Source: Planococcus citri (taxonomy: Eukaryota; Arthropoda; Insecta; Hemiptera; Pseudococcidae). Taken from it: a DNA stretch of 64,000 nt. Shown here piece by piece: positions 52,862 to 64,000 of the stretch. Both the position numbers and the translations under genes were made by a program. The number at the start of each line of letters is the position of its first letter. Positions within the stretch are counted from its first letter, which is position 1. The notes beneath the pieces are model-generated. The model did not search any database. It saw nothing but the letters and a program-made list of their open reading frames with translations, and had not been told where the DNA came from. The stretch lies in assembly GCF_950023065.1 (NCBI RefSeq), contig NC_088680.1:40474559-40538558 (forward strand), read 5' to 3'.

Positions 52862-54357
52862 TCAAGCGTTAGGAAATAGAGATTCGTACGATGGTGGTAA
52901 ATCTTTATCCAACGAAGGTGATCCGTGCGGTGCAGTGGGTTGTACATCGTCCACCGTTGGCACAGGTCTCATTTGCGAATTATTAGGTGAATTTTGGGGC
53001 GAATCGTTCCAGCATACTGAACAGTGTCTGAATAACCATAGAAACATTACGAATACGATGAACATGGTAAAAACGCCTGCTACCGCTCCTACCATCACTT
53101 TGGTCGCAAGCCCGGCACTAGGTTTGATTGCAGCTGTAATCAAAAACCGTATTGTATGAATTATTCTGCGAATACGTGGGACGTCGTTATCAGGAATGTG
53201 CATCCGATAACAGAAACAATTGATTTTTTTCCGATCGTTAAAAAAAATTGCTACAGAATGTTGAGCAACGTGAACATTTCTGTCGCTGCTTGACTTTAGA
53301 TGCGAAGAATTTTACGAACATTATCATCTTAGACAGGAAATTCAAGATGCAATTCTCTTATCTACATCATTTTTACGAGATACTCACCGTCGTAAACTAG
53401 TTGGCATCCTCCTTCGTCAGCGCACGAAGTAAATGGACAATTCAATATTTTATCATTAAAATACGTATACCAAATGCACGCGTCGCTGCTGCATTTCTTA
53501 TAATTTCCCATATTAAATCGACAAACTGCAAAAAATGAAATTACCCGTATGAAAATGCTCTAAGTAACGTACACGATTAATAATCGTCATCACGAATTAC
53601 AAACCTTGATAAGAAGTAAATGCGATTTTCAAATCTAAATCCATTCCTGGCGGAATTGTTTGATTTTTGACGAATATCTTCACATCAATTTTTCCTTTCG
53701 GATCGATGAAAGCATTCGGTAACACATTAGATAAGCTCAATGGAGCAGCATCGGTGAATTCTACCTCCATGGCATTAACATCACCGCAATGTTTCACACC
53801 CCAAGGATCTGGGTCTATATTTATATCCACTACGCCGAGCTGCAACGCTGACGAATGGCGAAACTGAAACAGTAGGTAAATCAAAAATGTAGATTGCAAT
53901 AAACAATCAAAAAACACACGGAATTGAAAAACATACCTGAACGTAATCTATACATTCACCGGTGGTAGTATTTTTACGTAACTTCAGCTTCTGTATAACG
54001 GCGAAAACACCCATTTCTGCGGTCGATTCAACGGTAAACTTACAATTGTACGGGTATTTTCCACTCAACTGCTTAAAATAAGAAATTTCTTCGACAAGAA
54101 GACCCGAATTCTCATCTCGACCTATATGTAAACGTTTAGGTGTGAACCCCAACGAACACAAATTGTCGCTTTCTACAAAATCTGCAACAATGAAATAGGT
54201 GATAGGTAAGTTTAGAATAAGGCGTACTTTACACATATAAATGATTTGTTCTGATGTACTTACATTGTTTGTAGTTGGCTGATGATACCAATACTATATT
54301 CGCCAAAATTACTTGTAACGAATACAAATATCCAGTCAAAGTCATGAACGTACCCAT
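52862..54357 (-). CDS. CUB-like type I membrane protein with PPSY tail, five coding exons
   Basis: Minus-strand exons: 54264-54357, 53937-54181, 53605-53863, 53388-53525, 52862-53133. All junctions are GT-AG and phases agree; the product is 335 residues. A hydrophobic N terminus (YLYSLQVILANIVLVSSA) is a likely signal peptide; an in-frame ATG at 54435 exists, but the one at 54357 places it better. The extracellular part is CUB-like, with paired Cys and strands such as YPYNCKFTVES, AVIQKLKLR and MDLDLKIAFTSYQ, then a Cys-rich block (CSSDACIWY, CPFTSCADEGGC). One membrane segment (VGAVAGVFTMFIVFVMFLWLF) is followed by a Pro-rich tail ending LPPSYESLFPNA, a WW-domain ligand. I cannot name the gene. 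Confidence 0.83.
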
Positions 54358-56404
54358 TTGAAATATTGCTGTTTCACATAGGAGTATGATATTACGGATA
54401 ACATAGAGGAGCACCGAAGCGTTGTGTCTCTTCACTTATCAACAAGATTTACCGAAAAAAATACTGCTTATACGACACATATAATTATTAAAACTAGTTA
54501 AACATAAACAATTTTACCATAAATAATAATCTTAATTTCGTTTTTAATCCCATGAATCATTTATCTCCCTTGTTATCTTGTTGTCTTTGTTAAATTATCA
54601 GTTTTGGGATTCCACTTTCCAGAATTTAAATCGTTCGCAGTGATTCGAAACAGAGAGTCGAAGAGTTTATTTACTCTTCCTTTTCCATTCCATTATTATT
54701 TAATTTTTTTTTTCAATTTTATTTTTTACGAACGAAAATTTTGTTAAATAATTAATAATATTTCAAATTTCAACCGTCAACTCTCAACTCACAACTGATA
54801 GAGAGAGATGATGAGAAATTTTCAATGGAAACTTTCTTGAAGTTGAAATTTTTCTGGAAATTTTCCCGAAACTTTCAAATTTTTAAATTTCCATTTTCAA
54901 TTTCATGGAAAATTGGAAATTTTGTAAACAGTAAACAAACACCTAGATTATAGGGGTGTTTGAGTGGTGTTTGAGCGCTCTCCAGCAAGTTACAAAAACC
55001 TGCAGCAATTTTACAGAAAACGTTTAAAAAAATTTAGTTTTTTGTAAAATTGCATTGCCATTGCCATTACAGTACAGCAGTCTATTGTCTATTCTATTCT
55101 ATAGTATAGTCCATTTTGAGTCCATCACGACTTCACGAGTGCTCAAAAACCCTGATTTTTTCATTTTCTGTAAATTCTGCAGCGTTCTGAGCGCTCGAAC
55201 ACCCATGACATTTAAAATATAAATATGTTTTTCTTGGTTAAAATTTAAAAAAAAAATTTTGAACAAAATTTTCACAATATCCGTATATACACGACTTGGT
55301 ATTATTTTTTCAAGCGTGTAGTGTAACAACAACAAACCTGCGGATTAACCATTTTGATTTTTGAGACCATTTCTTGAAATTAAAAAAAATACTGCCCATT
55401 TGGCATTTCTTTAAAAATAAATATAATTAATTATGTATTATGTCATTTATGTCTCCTTCAAGGACTCTTCAAATCCAGACAGAGTACAGAATGTGAAAAA
55501 TGAAAAGTTCATTACTTTTTTCCGCATACCTATACCTATGTATAAGGTTATATAGGTATTTGATATTGATTTACGCAATATAATACAATGCATTCAATGA
55601 TTCAAGAATCAAATTTTTTTTAATTAAAAAAATGAATCAATGAGAGAAAATGACAATATTTGTCTCACTCAATTGTCTGAAATTTCATGGACCATAAACC
55701 ATAATCTATAATTATAACCAAATTTATTCAACGGTTGTAGGCTGTAGCCGTTATAGGCTAATGATTAGGGAAATAAAAATTTCAAATTTGGAATTTGGAT
55801 TCCTGTTCCAATTTTTTTGATTTTGGTAAAGGCTATTGGATAAAAAATTAAAAATTATTTCCCCGAAAATTTTCTGGCATTCTGGCTGATTCTATTTTAC
55901 AGTAAAAAATTCCGGTTCGCATCCCTGCATTTTTTTTTCATCGTATACATATTTAGAATTTTTCTTTCTGAAAGTACTGAAAGTAGTGAAAGTTTCCAAA
56001 AAATATATTTCCTGAAATTTATCATCTCTACGTCAACAACTCTAAACTTTGAATTTTGAAAATAAGCAAAGGCAACAAAAAAACAAATAACAACCCTACA
56101 CTACAGTGCTTGGCATCAATTTTTAATAATTTCAAATTCAATAATTTTAATATTTTTTTATTTATTCGAAAAAAATTTAAAAACTGACTTATGACGTCAC
56201 ATTCCTCAATGAATGAATCAACAGGAATCAACGTTCAAATTTCTGACCAATGAGCGAACAGTATTTTTTACGACCTAGAACAACATTAATTTTGCTTTCT
56301 AAGGGCGCACGTGCATTATGCAACATCTTAACTTTGACCATAACTTTACCCCATTTTCAATTTTTTTTAATATTAGAGTTTAAATTATCAGAAAAGTATA
56401 GAAA
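54358..56404. other. Intergenic region between divergent genes
   Basis: Separates the minus-strand CUB-like gene from the plus-strand LRPPRC-like gene. Both promoters should lie here. AT-rich, no TATA box that I would trust, no ORF of note, no repeats beyond simple T and A runs. Confidence 0.45.
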
Positions 56405-59400
56405 ATGTCTTATATATTACGTTCAACCCTCAAATACTCCGTCAATCGATTCAGAATCAATTGTTTGAAAGTGAGCAATAATGCAGCTATCAGCGGAACT
56501 TCACCATGCATTAATCAATTGCTGAAGTAAGTTGCCGGCTGTTAGCCTTAATTCAACTATTTGTATCATTTTTTATATCTGTTCACGAGTACATCTAATT
56601 TCAGCAATACGTTCCACACCGATGTTCCTCACTTATCAGATGCCAAAATCGAGAAACAAATTAAAAAGTTGGACTTGGATGCTCGTCGGAATGGGCGGAT
56701 TTCGTTACGAGAAGTGGAAAATCTTATCGGTGAAATTAAGTTGAATCGTAAGTGGTCAATTTTGAGTGCTCGTATTACTCTTCCGCCATCGTCTAATTGT
56801 ATCGGTATTTTGTCAGGATCTGCATCATCAGCTCAATCTGCTATGATAATTCGTTGCTGCGGTAATTTAATATCTGAGGAATCTCCTGAGAAGAGAACTG
56901 AGCTGGTGCAAGAAATATGGAACATTTTGGAGAAGTTAGGTTGGTATTTTTGTGAAATGATGAAACACATTAGATGGGTGTTTCTTTAATGTTAAATTTT
57001 TCTTCAGGAGTTCCATTGGATGTCAGTCATTATAATGCTTTGTTGAAAGTTTACCTTGAAAACGAATATCAGTGGACTCCTACCGAAATATTAGCTGACT
57101 TGGAGCGAAAAGGTTTTGAACCTAATAGAGTTACGTATCAACGTTTCGTTAGTAGATATTGTCAACTGGCTGATATCGAAGGAGCTACTCGTATCTTGCA
57201 GTTTATGCGAGATAAAGATATGACCATTAATGAAGTCGTATTCAACGCTTTGATATTAGGCCATTCAAGGGCCAAGTAAGACGATACTTATTTTATCTAT
57301 ATACTGCTTTTGAAATTTTTGTGAGTTATACATGTAACATTTAATCGGTAAAATTAGTGATATGGAAAGCGCCGAAGAAATACTGAACGTTATGAAAAAA
57401 GCCGGCCGAAATCCAACGCCTGAATCTTATGCATTATTAGCCTGCGGTTATGTTGCTCAAGGAAATATGGATAAGGTTAAATCTATTTTAGAAGACTGTG
57501 AAAAAAGAGATATTGCTTTGTCTGTGAAAGATTACATGGACATAGTTTACCATATGTCTTTGAAAGATCTCGATATCGATGAGGTAACTTGGGCTGAAAA
57601 CCACTTTAAATATGTTGCTTTATATTTTTTTTTCCTTCAAAAATTCCAATTATTTTACGTAGATGTTATCAAAAATTCCACGCAACATACCGTATAATCA
57701 AGAATCCATGAACTGTATTTACAAATTGGTTGGCGCCGGTAAAATAGAACACGCTTATAAAATTATCAAAAGTATGGTCAGGTCAACTCGTTTGGATGGT
57801 ACTATGTCTCCAACTGGTGGCTTTTTCGTCGCAGCTTTAGTGCGCAGTAACAGAGTAAGTAAAAAAATTGTTCATCTTCAACAATATCGTGTGTTAATTC
57901 GTATTACTATTATTTTTCTTGCAGCCTAGTGAAGAAATAATCAAATATTGCGATAAATTGGTCGAAGAAAATTTGAACGTGCTTGCTTTAAGTATAGCTA
58001 TGGAAAACAGTTTGAGATATAAAAAAGAATCTTTAGCTTACGAACTGTTTAGAGCGGCTAAAGAACGAAATATGACTTTGAGGCCACATTACTTCTGGCC
58101 TCTTATCGTAGCTCGTGGAGAAGCAAATGATTTAGATGGTGCGAGTATTGAATTTAATTCATGCCAGGGGAAAATTCAATCTTTATAATTTTTTCTTCCT
58201 TTGCAGGTGTTTACAAAGTTCTTTCGTCTATGAATGTAGAATTCAACGTACCAATTAATATGGAAACGGTTCGTGAATATGTCATTCCGTTCGCATTTAA
58301 GAATAAAATCAACATTCCTTCTTTGATGGTCGATTTGAAATCGTGCGGTATTCCTACTTCAACCGCTGTTAGTGCCATTGTTACCAAATTAGTAGCATCT
58401 GGCCGTATCAGTGAAGCTGCCGAGATTGGTTGGTTATGAGATTCCATTTCTTTTTCTTCGAATCGAAAACTATGTGCTAATAACGGTTTTATTGTTTTTC
58501 TAGCATCATCTTACAGAGCGAGCTACAGCGTGTTTTTGATTCGAAAACCGTTGGTGAATAGTTACCTTAAAACTTTTGACGCTGATTCGTTTACCACTAT
58601 TCTCAAGCAAATTGCTGCCGGTATTCAATGGCGTGCCGCCGCAGCACAAGAAAACGCCGATAAAGGCGATGAGGAAGAACCAGAAATACCCGAGTATCGC
58701 GAAATTGTTGGAAGAATTGTTCTGGACGTCGTTAAACAGTTGAAAACTGAAAGTGAATGTAAAATTAAAGTTGAAGAAATTTTAAGAGTAAGTTGCACTG
58801 CCATCTAGTTGTGTTGTGTTTTGTAATTGTGTTGTATAATCCCGTATATTCTTTCTTCGACAGTTTTTACAAGCGAAAGGTGTTGGACTCAGTAGTAGAA
58901 TGGCTGAAGAAATACAGACTCAATTACAAAATGAATTAACTCAAGAAATATCTACCTTATTGGAAAAATTAACCGCAGAAGATTTAATTGCCGCTGAATC
59001 CGCAGCTTCCGCTGAATCCAAAATCACCAGTACCGACAGAAATACGAGAATTTCATCTAGAGATATAGTATGTTCGAATTTGAAAAAATGTAATGTGAAT
59101 CGTGTAAACTGGAAGAATAAAGCTTGTTTCTTCTTTTACAGAGTGAAGATTCGGTGATCCGTATGTACGAAACTGCAAAAGCCAAAGGCGAAGTATCAAA
59201 ATCTCTTCAAAAGCAACTATTCAACATATATGGCCGGAAATACGAATTAGAGAAGCTGTTGGAATTGAAAGAAGTCGGTATTTTGCGTCAGAATCGCGAA
59301 TATTCCAATTCGATTGTCAAATAATCTTTTTAAATTTACAGGAAATGGAAAAGGATAGTTTCGTTTTAACGAACGGCATGTACGCCCATATCATCGACTC

Positions 59401-62347
59401 GTACGTTGAACATGAAAAGCTCGACGACGCTTGGCAAGTATTCCAGTCGCGTTGTGAAAAGGAACCAGATTTCGTGTTAAATCCGTTAAAAATGCTCAGA
59501 TTAGCACTTCTAGCAGTGAAAAATGAACAATATGATAGTAAGTTGAAGTTTATCTGAACCTTCCATCGTTATTTTTAAAATTGTAACATGTTTTCTGGTG
59601 TTTTTTTTTCAGAGGCTTACGAAATATTGAGTAAACATGCTTTGGTAGGCGAATATGCCCAGACTCCTGAAAACACGCCTTTTGTCACCGGTGCTCTGAG
59701 TTGGCGTATACTGAATCATTTGGCTGAAAAAGGCGATGTGGAGAAAGTGAAACAGTATTTCGATTTGATTGTTAACAACGGATACTGCACAGTCAGCAAT
59801 ATTCTGCTCGGACCATTGATCAAAGTACATCTTGTAAAGTAAGAATCATTTTTCGAAAGTATTTCATTCGATAAAAATGTGCCTAATTTCTAATGACATT
59901 GAATGTATTCTGTAGTAATGACATGGAAGGCGCTTTAAAAGAATTCGAAAATTGTTGCATCAATCATCGTGCTACTCCGTTCAAAGGAGAACTGGCCAAA
60001 CGGTGTATTGAAACTGAAAATGCCAGCAGCTTACAGCGTATAACTGATCTCAGTACGGAGATTCACGGCGAAATTAATTCTCTTTACGATTTAATGCTTT
60101 CGTTCTTGGAATGTGGCAGATTGAGACAAGCTAAGAAGATCCTAGAAGTGAGCACTTGTTTTCTATTACAATGATCACTTTTAAACATGGTTATAAAAAC
60201 AAACCACCAAATTTCAGACACCTGGTCTTCGTGTGCGACAAGATCGGTTACAGAATGCTTGTCAAAAGTATCAGAACAGCGGATCTATCGAACACCTGGA
60301 AAATTTACTCGCTGTCACGAAAAGTGTCGGATCGATTGATCGTTCCGACTTGTACTATAATCTTTTACTCGCTTACGGTAATACTCATTCGACTGATGGG
60401 CAAAGTCTCCGTGTGTATTTCCAGTTGCCTAATTTTTCGTTCTTGCAGATAAAGCTGGTGAACCTCAAAGAGCAATGTCGCTTTGGTTGCAATCACAAGA
60501 AGAAGATGAGGCGCCGACCGATACGTTTTTGGCATTATTGGCTGAAATATTAAAAAAACACAACATGCCAGTTCCATTCAGTGTACCAACCGTAGATAAA
60601 TCTGCTCGTAAGCTTGTCCCTGAGTATTAATTGTCACGGTGTAATCAGTCGTTTTATTTGTATCGTCACGTGTGATTTTCAGCACGTGTACAACAAGCTG
60701 AACGTAGAGTCGAAATGAGTCAAGTTTCCAGGGCTTTAAGAAAATTACTGAATGACGATAAAGTTGACGAAGCAGTGAAATTCAAAAATAGGTGATCTAA
60801 ATGTTCATTTTATGTTCTTTTGTTTGTTTTCAAATCTCAATCGTTCCTTTCGTTCATCTATTAAGGCAACTTGAAAAAACGAGCGATAATTTTCCCATTT
60901 TATTTCAGCAAAAAACCACAAGAACTGAACAATACTGATCTGTCTCTTTTATTGGAAGCGTTTATTAAACACGGAAGATACGATGAAGCTAAAGAGTTAT
61001 ACGGAGAATTAAAATCGCGAGGTGTTTTACCGATTCTCAGAATATTAAAATTCCTATCAATCAACGCTATGATTAAAGGCGATGTTGAATTATTGGAAGA
61101 TATTAAATCCAGGCTTACCGGAGTAAGTATATCTGCATTATTAATATGTAATTTAACTGCAAACCTTTCGAATTGAAATACCACGTTTACTAAATTTACC
61201 CATTTCTAGGATAAAGTTCAAGCGCTTCTCAAAATTGATAACCGATTAGGCAGAGCTTACATGGAAGCAGGACGTGCTGAAGAGTATCTGAATAAGTTGG
61301 AGAAAGAATTAGATGCTATTAATTCTCCTGTAGAAATGGAAGAATTCCAGAAGCAATACCCCAAAGGAATGTTGTTCTCGTTACTGACGAAATCGCCGAC
61401 ATTTTTACCTCAAGGTACCTACTCTACCCTTTTGACGTTGTATTAGTATTTTAAGGGTGCGAATATTTTGTAACATTTTCCGGTGGTTTTAGTGGAAAGA
61501 ATTGCGAATAAATGCATGGAGAAAAATAGTCAAAACACAACACCGATCGGTGTTCTATGGATGTATCATTTAATCAGTAAGAATTACGATGAAGCTGAAA
61601 AACTGTGGTCTAATTATTTACAAAAATCTCCGCAACCCATTGCCTTCAAAGGGTTATGTAATCGTGCCGTAGACGAAGGAAATTTAGAAACTCTACAAGT
61701 ACTGAAAAGTTTTATCGAACGCAAAGTTGATGCTAGCCCTAAATCAGTGGGAATTATTTACGGTTCCTTGATTAAAGTGTTGGGTAAGTATCTCGAGATA
61801 TTGTCCGCAGTAATATTTCAATTTTGAGAGAAATTGACGATCAATTATTATAATTTTGAATTTTTTTCAGTTTCTCATGATAAGGTATCCGATGCTGTGC
61901 AAGTCTTGGAAGAAGGTGCTTCAAAAATTCAAATAGAAAATATCATGAGAAATGCCTTAGAAACTTTAAAAGCAGCTTGTATATCCAGAAATATTCCGTT
62001 CAACTACACAATACCTGAAGTAAGTATTATAAGTCATGAATTCATGGGAAAGTGCGGATATTTAAATCCTGTTTAAAACGCAAAACAAAACTGAAAGTTT
62101 TCTATTTTTATAACTTTTTAAATAAAATTATTGAAATGCAAAAAAAAACTGACTGGAAAATTTGAAAAAGACATGATTTTTATTTTTTTTAAATGTTTAA
62201 AACTCAATTTTCTTTTTTGTTTTTGGATCTAATTATTAATAAAAATGATCAATTAATTCAAAATCATCGCTCTAGTTTCAGCAAACGTCAAGATATGAGC
62301 GCAGACCTAAAAATGTAAATAATCCTGCTGACAGTGATTCAGATTAG
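56405..62347 (+). CDS. bsf: Mitochondrial leucine-rich PPR protein (LRPPRC / bicoid stability factor homologue)
   Basis: PPR-repeat protein that binds and stabilises mitochondrial mRNAs with SLIRP. I assembled 22 GT-AG exons with matching phases: 56405-56526, 56605-56747, 56817-56939, 57008-57275, 57358-57583, 57663-57854, 57925-58138, 58207-58428, 58504-58787, 58864-59067, 59142-59273, 59342-59537, 59613-59838, 59916-60147, 60218-60377, 60449-60607, 60683-60791, 60909-61122, 61210-61414, 61493-61783, 61871-62019, 62282-62347. The product is 1378 residues, close to LRPPRC and fly BSF. The start MSYILRSTLKYSVNRFR looks like a mitochondrial presequence. DVSHYNALLKVYLENEY, PNRVTYQRFVSRYC and DIEGATRILQFM are classic LRPPRC PPRs. 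The donor after 59273 (GTCGGT) is weak. Introns are short (about 65-85 bp, the last 262). Confidence 0.93.
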
Positions 62348-62410
62348 TTCATCAAATAGTTCATTCAAGTTTGTAATATAGTTAGATAGATGTTTGTATC
62401 AAGTTGTTGA

Positions 62411-62416
62411 AATAAA
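62411..62416 (+). terminator. Polyadenylation signal of the LRPPRC-like gene
   Basis: AATAAA lies 64 bases after the stop codon TAG (62345-62347), followed by a T-rich stretch. Confidence 0.6.
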
Positions 62417-62419
62417 GTT

Positions 62420-63250
62420 GTATTTTTTTAACGTTTTATGTTCTTTTATAAGCTGCATCGAAAATTTTTTGATGTACAAATTGGTTATATTTAATCGCTT
62501 AGTTGAACAGGAAAATAATTTCATCGTCGCATCGCATTTTCGAAAAAAATATTCAATAATTTTTATTTATTCTTTGAAATTTGTTATTTGATATTGATTT
62601 TTATGGTGCCAAAAGTGAATGCCTTGGGGGTCCTGGAGTTGAAATTAGTAATCCAAAATTGTCTCAACTTCGGTCACAGTATTGTAACCATCGTTTTTTT
62701 TTTTTTTTAAGAAAGAAAACCATCATTGTCTTTTATTCTACCTCATTAGTCTCGAATATTTAAAAAAAAAACACCAAAAGTTACGTATTTCAATATTTTA
62801 AAAAAATTACAAGGTACAAAAATGTTCATACATTATGTATCTTCAACGTCGGTACATTACTATTACAATACATATAATTCGTTTTCAAACCAGATGCACG
62901 TTAAAACATACTATCACAAGTGAAAATCACAAGTTTCTACATTAAAAGTTATCACTTATCAGTCAATTGCAATTTATGATGAATACTAAAATCATTAAAT
63001 ATAAAAGAAAATACCAGAAAAGCAAAATGTAACTCGTGTTACAGCCACCTACGATACGAGTAGATCAACATACATTTGTAATGATTCTTCAATGCATTCC
63101 AGTAAAAAACTATAAATCGGCGAGTAATTGTCAAGTCTACGAGCGGCGTGTAGCGATCCACAATAGCTATGAAAAGAAAAAAAAATCATTAGGTACCTAC
63201 AAATTTAAATTGCGATAAGTATAAACTAGATAACTTTTTGAAATGTATAT
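62420..63250. other. Intergenic region between convergent genes
   Basis: About 830 bases between the LRPPRC-like gene and the stop of the minus-strand Fic gene. It should hold the 3' untranslated region of the latter. AT-rich with T and A runs; no gene seen. Confidence 0.45.
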
Positions 63251-63984
63251 TTACTCTGATGTACGATCATGCGGAATTATAACGAACGGGAAATTTATTT
63301 TTCTGAGAGTAGCGTCTAACAACACGCGGCTGCACCTTCCATTCCCATCCTGGAAGGGGTGCGTCAAGACAAACCGTACTTTAGCTTTCATAGCAGTAAA
63401 TACTACTGTTTCTTCGTCTTCTCTCGACACAGATCTTAACATACGAATCACTTCTTCCAATTCTTCTTCGATTCTTGAAGGCTCCGTCGCTGTACACCTA
63501 GCAATCGTTGAGCTAATGAAAACGTCTTGGCTTCGAAATACGCCGACTTCCTCACAGTCTGGTTCCAGCATTCTATGGATCTCTCTCAAATAGAAAAGTG
63601 ATGCGTGGTCACTAATAAAATGATGAAAAAAAACAAGGTAAATATTACCTGTATACTCGTACTAAAAATGAAAAATTGAAAGTAAATTAAAATATACGTA
63701 CAAATTATCAACCGCATATTGCGAAGCTGTCAATATACTTCCGAGTGAAGCATCATCTACCGGCTCGTTCTCAATAAGTAGAGAATGGCGCGCGTACTGT
63801 AATAAGAAAAAAGAAAATTAACGATAAAATTCGATAGAACATTTAGAGAATGAAATTATCATACGAGTACATACATCAACACTATTGATCAGTTTAGCTC
63901 TTTGTAGCTGGCTTTCATCTGCATTTTTCTCCATATCTTTGACGCGGTGGAAAAAAGACACTATGTGCGTTAACTTTGGCTCAA
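63251..63984 (-). CDS. Fic-domain protein, 3' exons only
   Basis: Fic enzymes usually transfer AMP to hydroxyl side chains of proteins. Minus-strand exons: 63875-63984, 63702-63796, 63251-63611, with GT-AG junctions and agreeing phases; more exons lie beyond the window edge. The last exon has the complete active-site motif HPFQDGNGRCSR (about 63326-63361, minus), with catalytic His and the GNGR anion loop, preceded by LREIHRML and FRSQDVFI, the usual flap and helix region. The gene ends 7 residues after VIIPHD. An inhibitory helix (S/T-x-x-x-E-G/N) is not visible in this part. The upstream exon sequence does not look like the TPR part of FICD, so I do not name it FICD. Confidence 0.82.
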
Positions 63985-64000
63985 CTGCAACATTATATGA

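Noticed and set aside
56250..56468. 72-codon ORF before the LRPPRC-like gene
   Set aside because: The true first exon is in another frame from 56405, with a mitochondrial presequence and a matching splice phase.

Overview
This window looks like a piece of an insect nuclear genome. It is AT-rich, has short GT-AG introns, and is littered with dispersed TAGGTAGG-type simple sequence; a sap-feeding hemipteran such as a scale insect or mealybug is my guess, not something the sequence proves. An integrated Polinton/Maverick or adintovirus-like DNA virus occupies about the first 16.3 kb. Its left end lies outside the window and its right end is not certain.

The viral block (1-16.3 kb) reads almost entirely on the + strand: a protein-primed family B DNA polymerase with an N-terminal 49-residue repeat array and an internal HPD J-domain-like motif; two unknown proteins; an FtsK/HerA-type packaging ATPase; a probable double-jelly-roll major capsid protein; a TATA-binding protein (TBP) homologue; an unknown protein; a probable minor capsid (penton) protein; an unknown protein; a virion protein with a parvovirus-type phospholipase A2 domain and a repeated basic tail; an adenain-like cysteine protease; a small Cys-rich protein; a retrovirus-like integrase; a SAP/zinc protein; and a second ATPase-like protein that has lost Walker A. 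A RING gene, broken by a frameshift, lies on the opposite strand, followed by a 288-bp tandem duplication containing AP-1-like palindromes.

The most exciting signal is a candidate virus-encoded transcription system. The element carries its own TBP with all four DNA-intercalating phenylalanines. Nearly every gene is preceded by TATAAATA or CATAAATA, 36-48 bases upstream of its ATG (41 bases in four cases), often overlapping the stop codon of the gene before. Genes without this box instead overlap the previous stop codon (TGATG, ATGA, or a -1 overlap at an A12 run). Together these suggest a compact two-mode expression system: TBP-driven promoters plus coupled or slipped translation.

The rest (16.3-64 kb) is host-like DNA. 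I could assemble four genes: a three-exon single-pass membrane protein with a PPPY motif (minus, 26.2-29.1 kb); a five-exon CUB-like type I membrane protein with a PPSY tail (minus, 52.9-54.4 kb); a complete 22-exon LRPPRC/bicoid stability factor homologue of 1378 codons (plus, 56.4-62.3 kb); and the 3' end of a Fic-domain protein gene (minus, 63.25 kb to the edge). Between them lie a tRNA-derived SINE, a MITE-like element, a decayed LINE 3' end, several foldback elements including a 1.6-kb one, tandem duplications, and long stretches where I see no gene.
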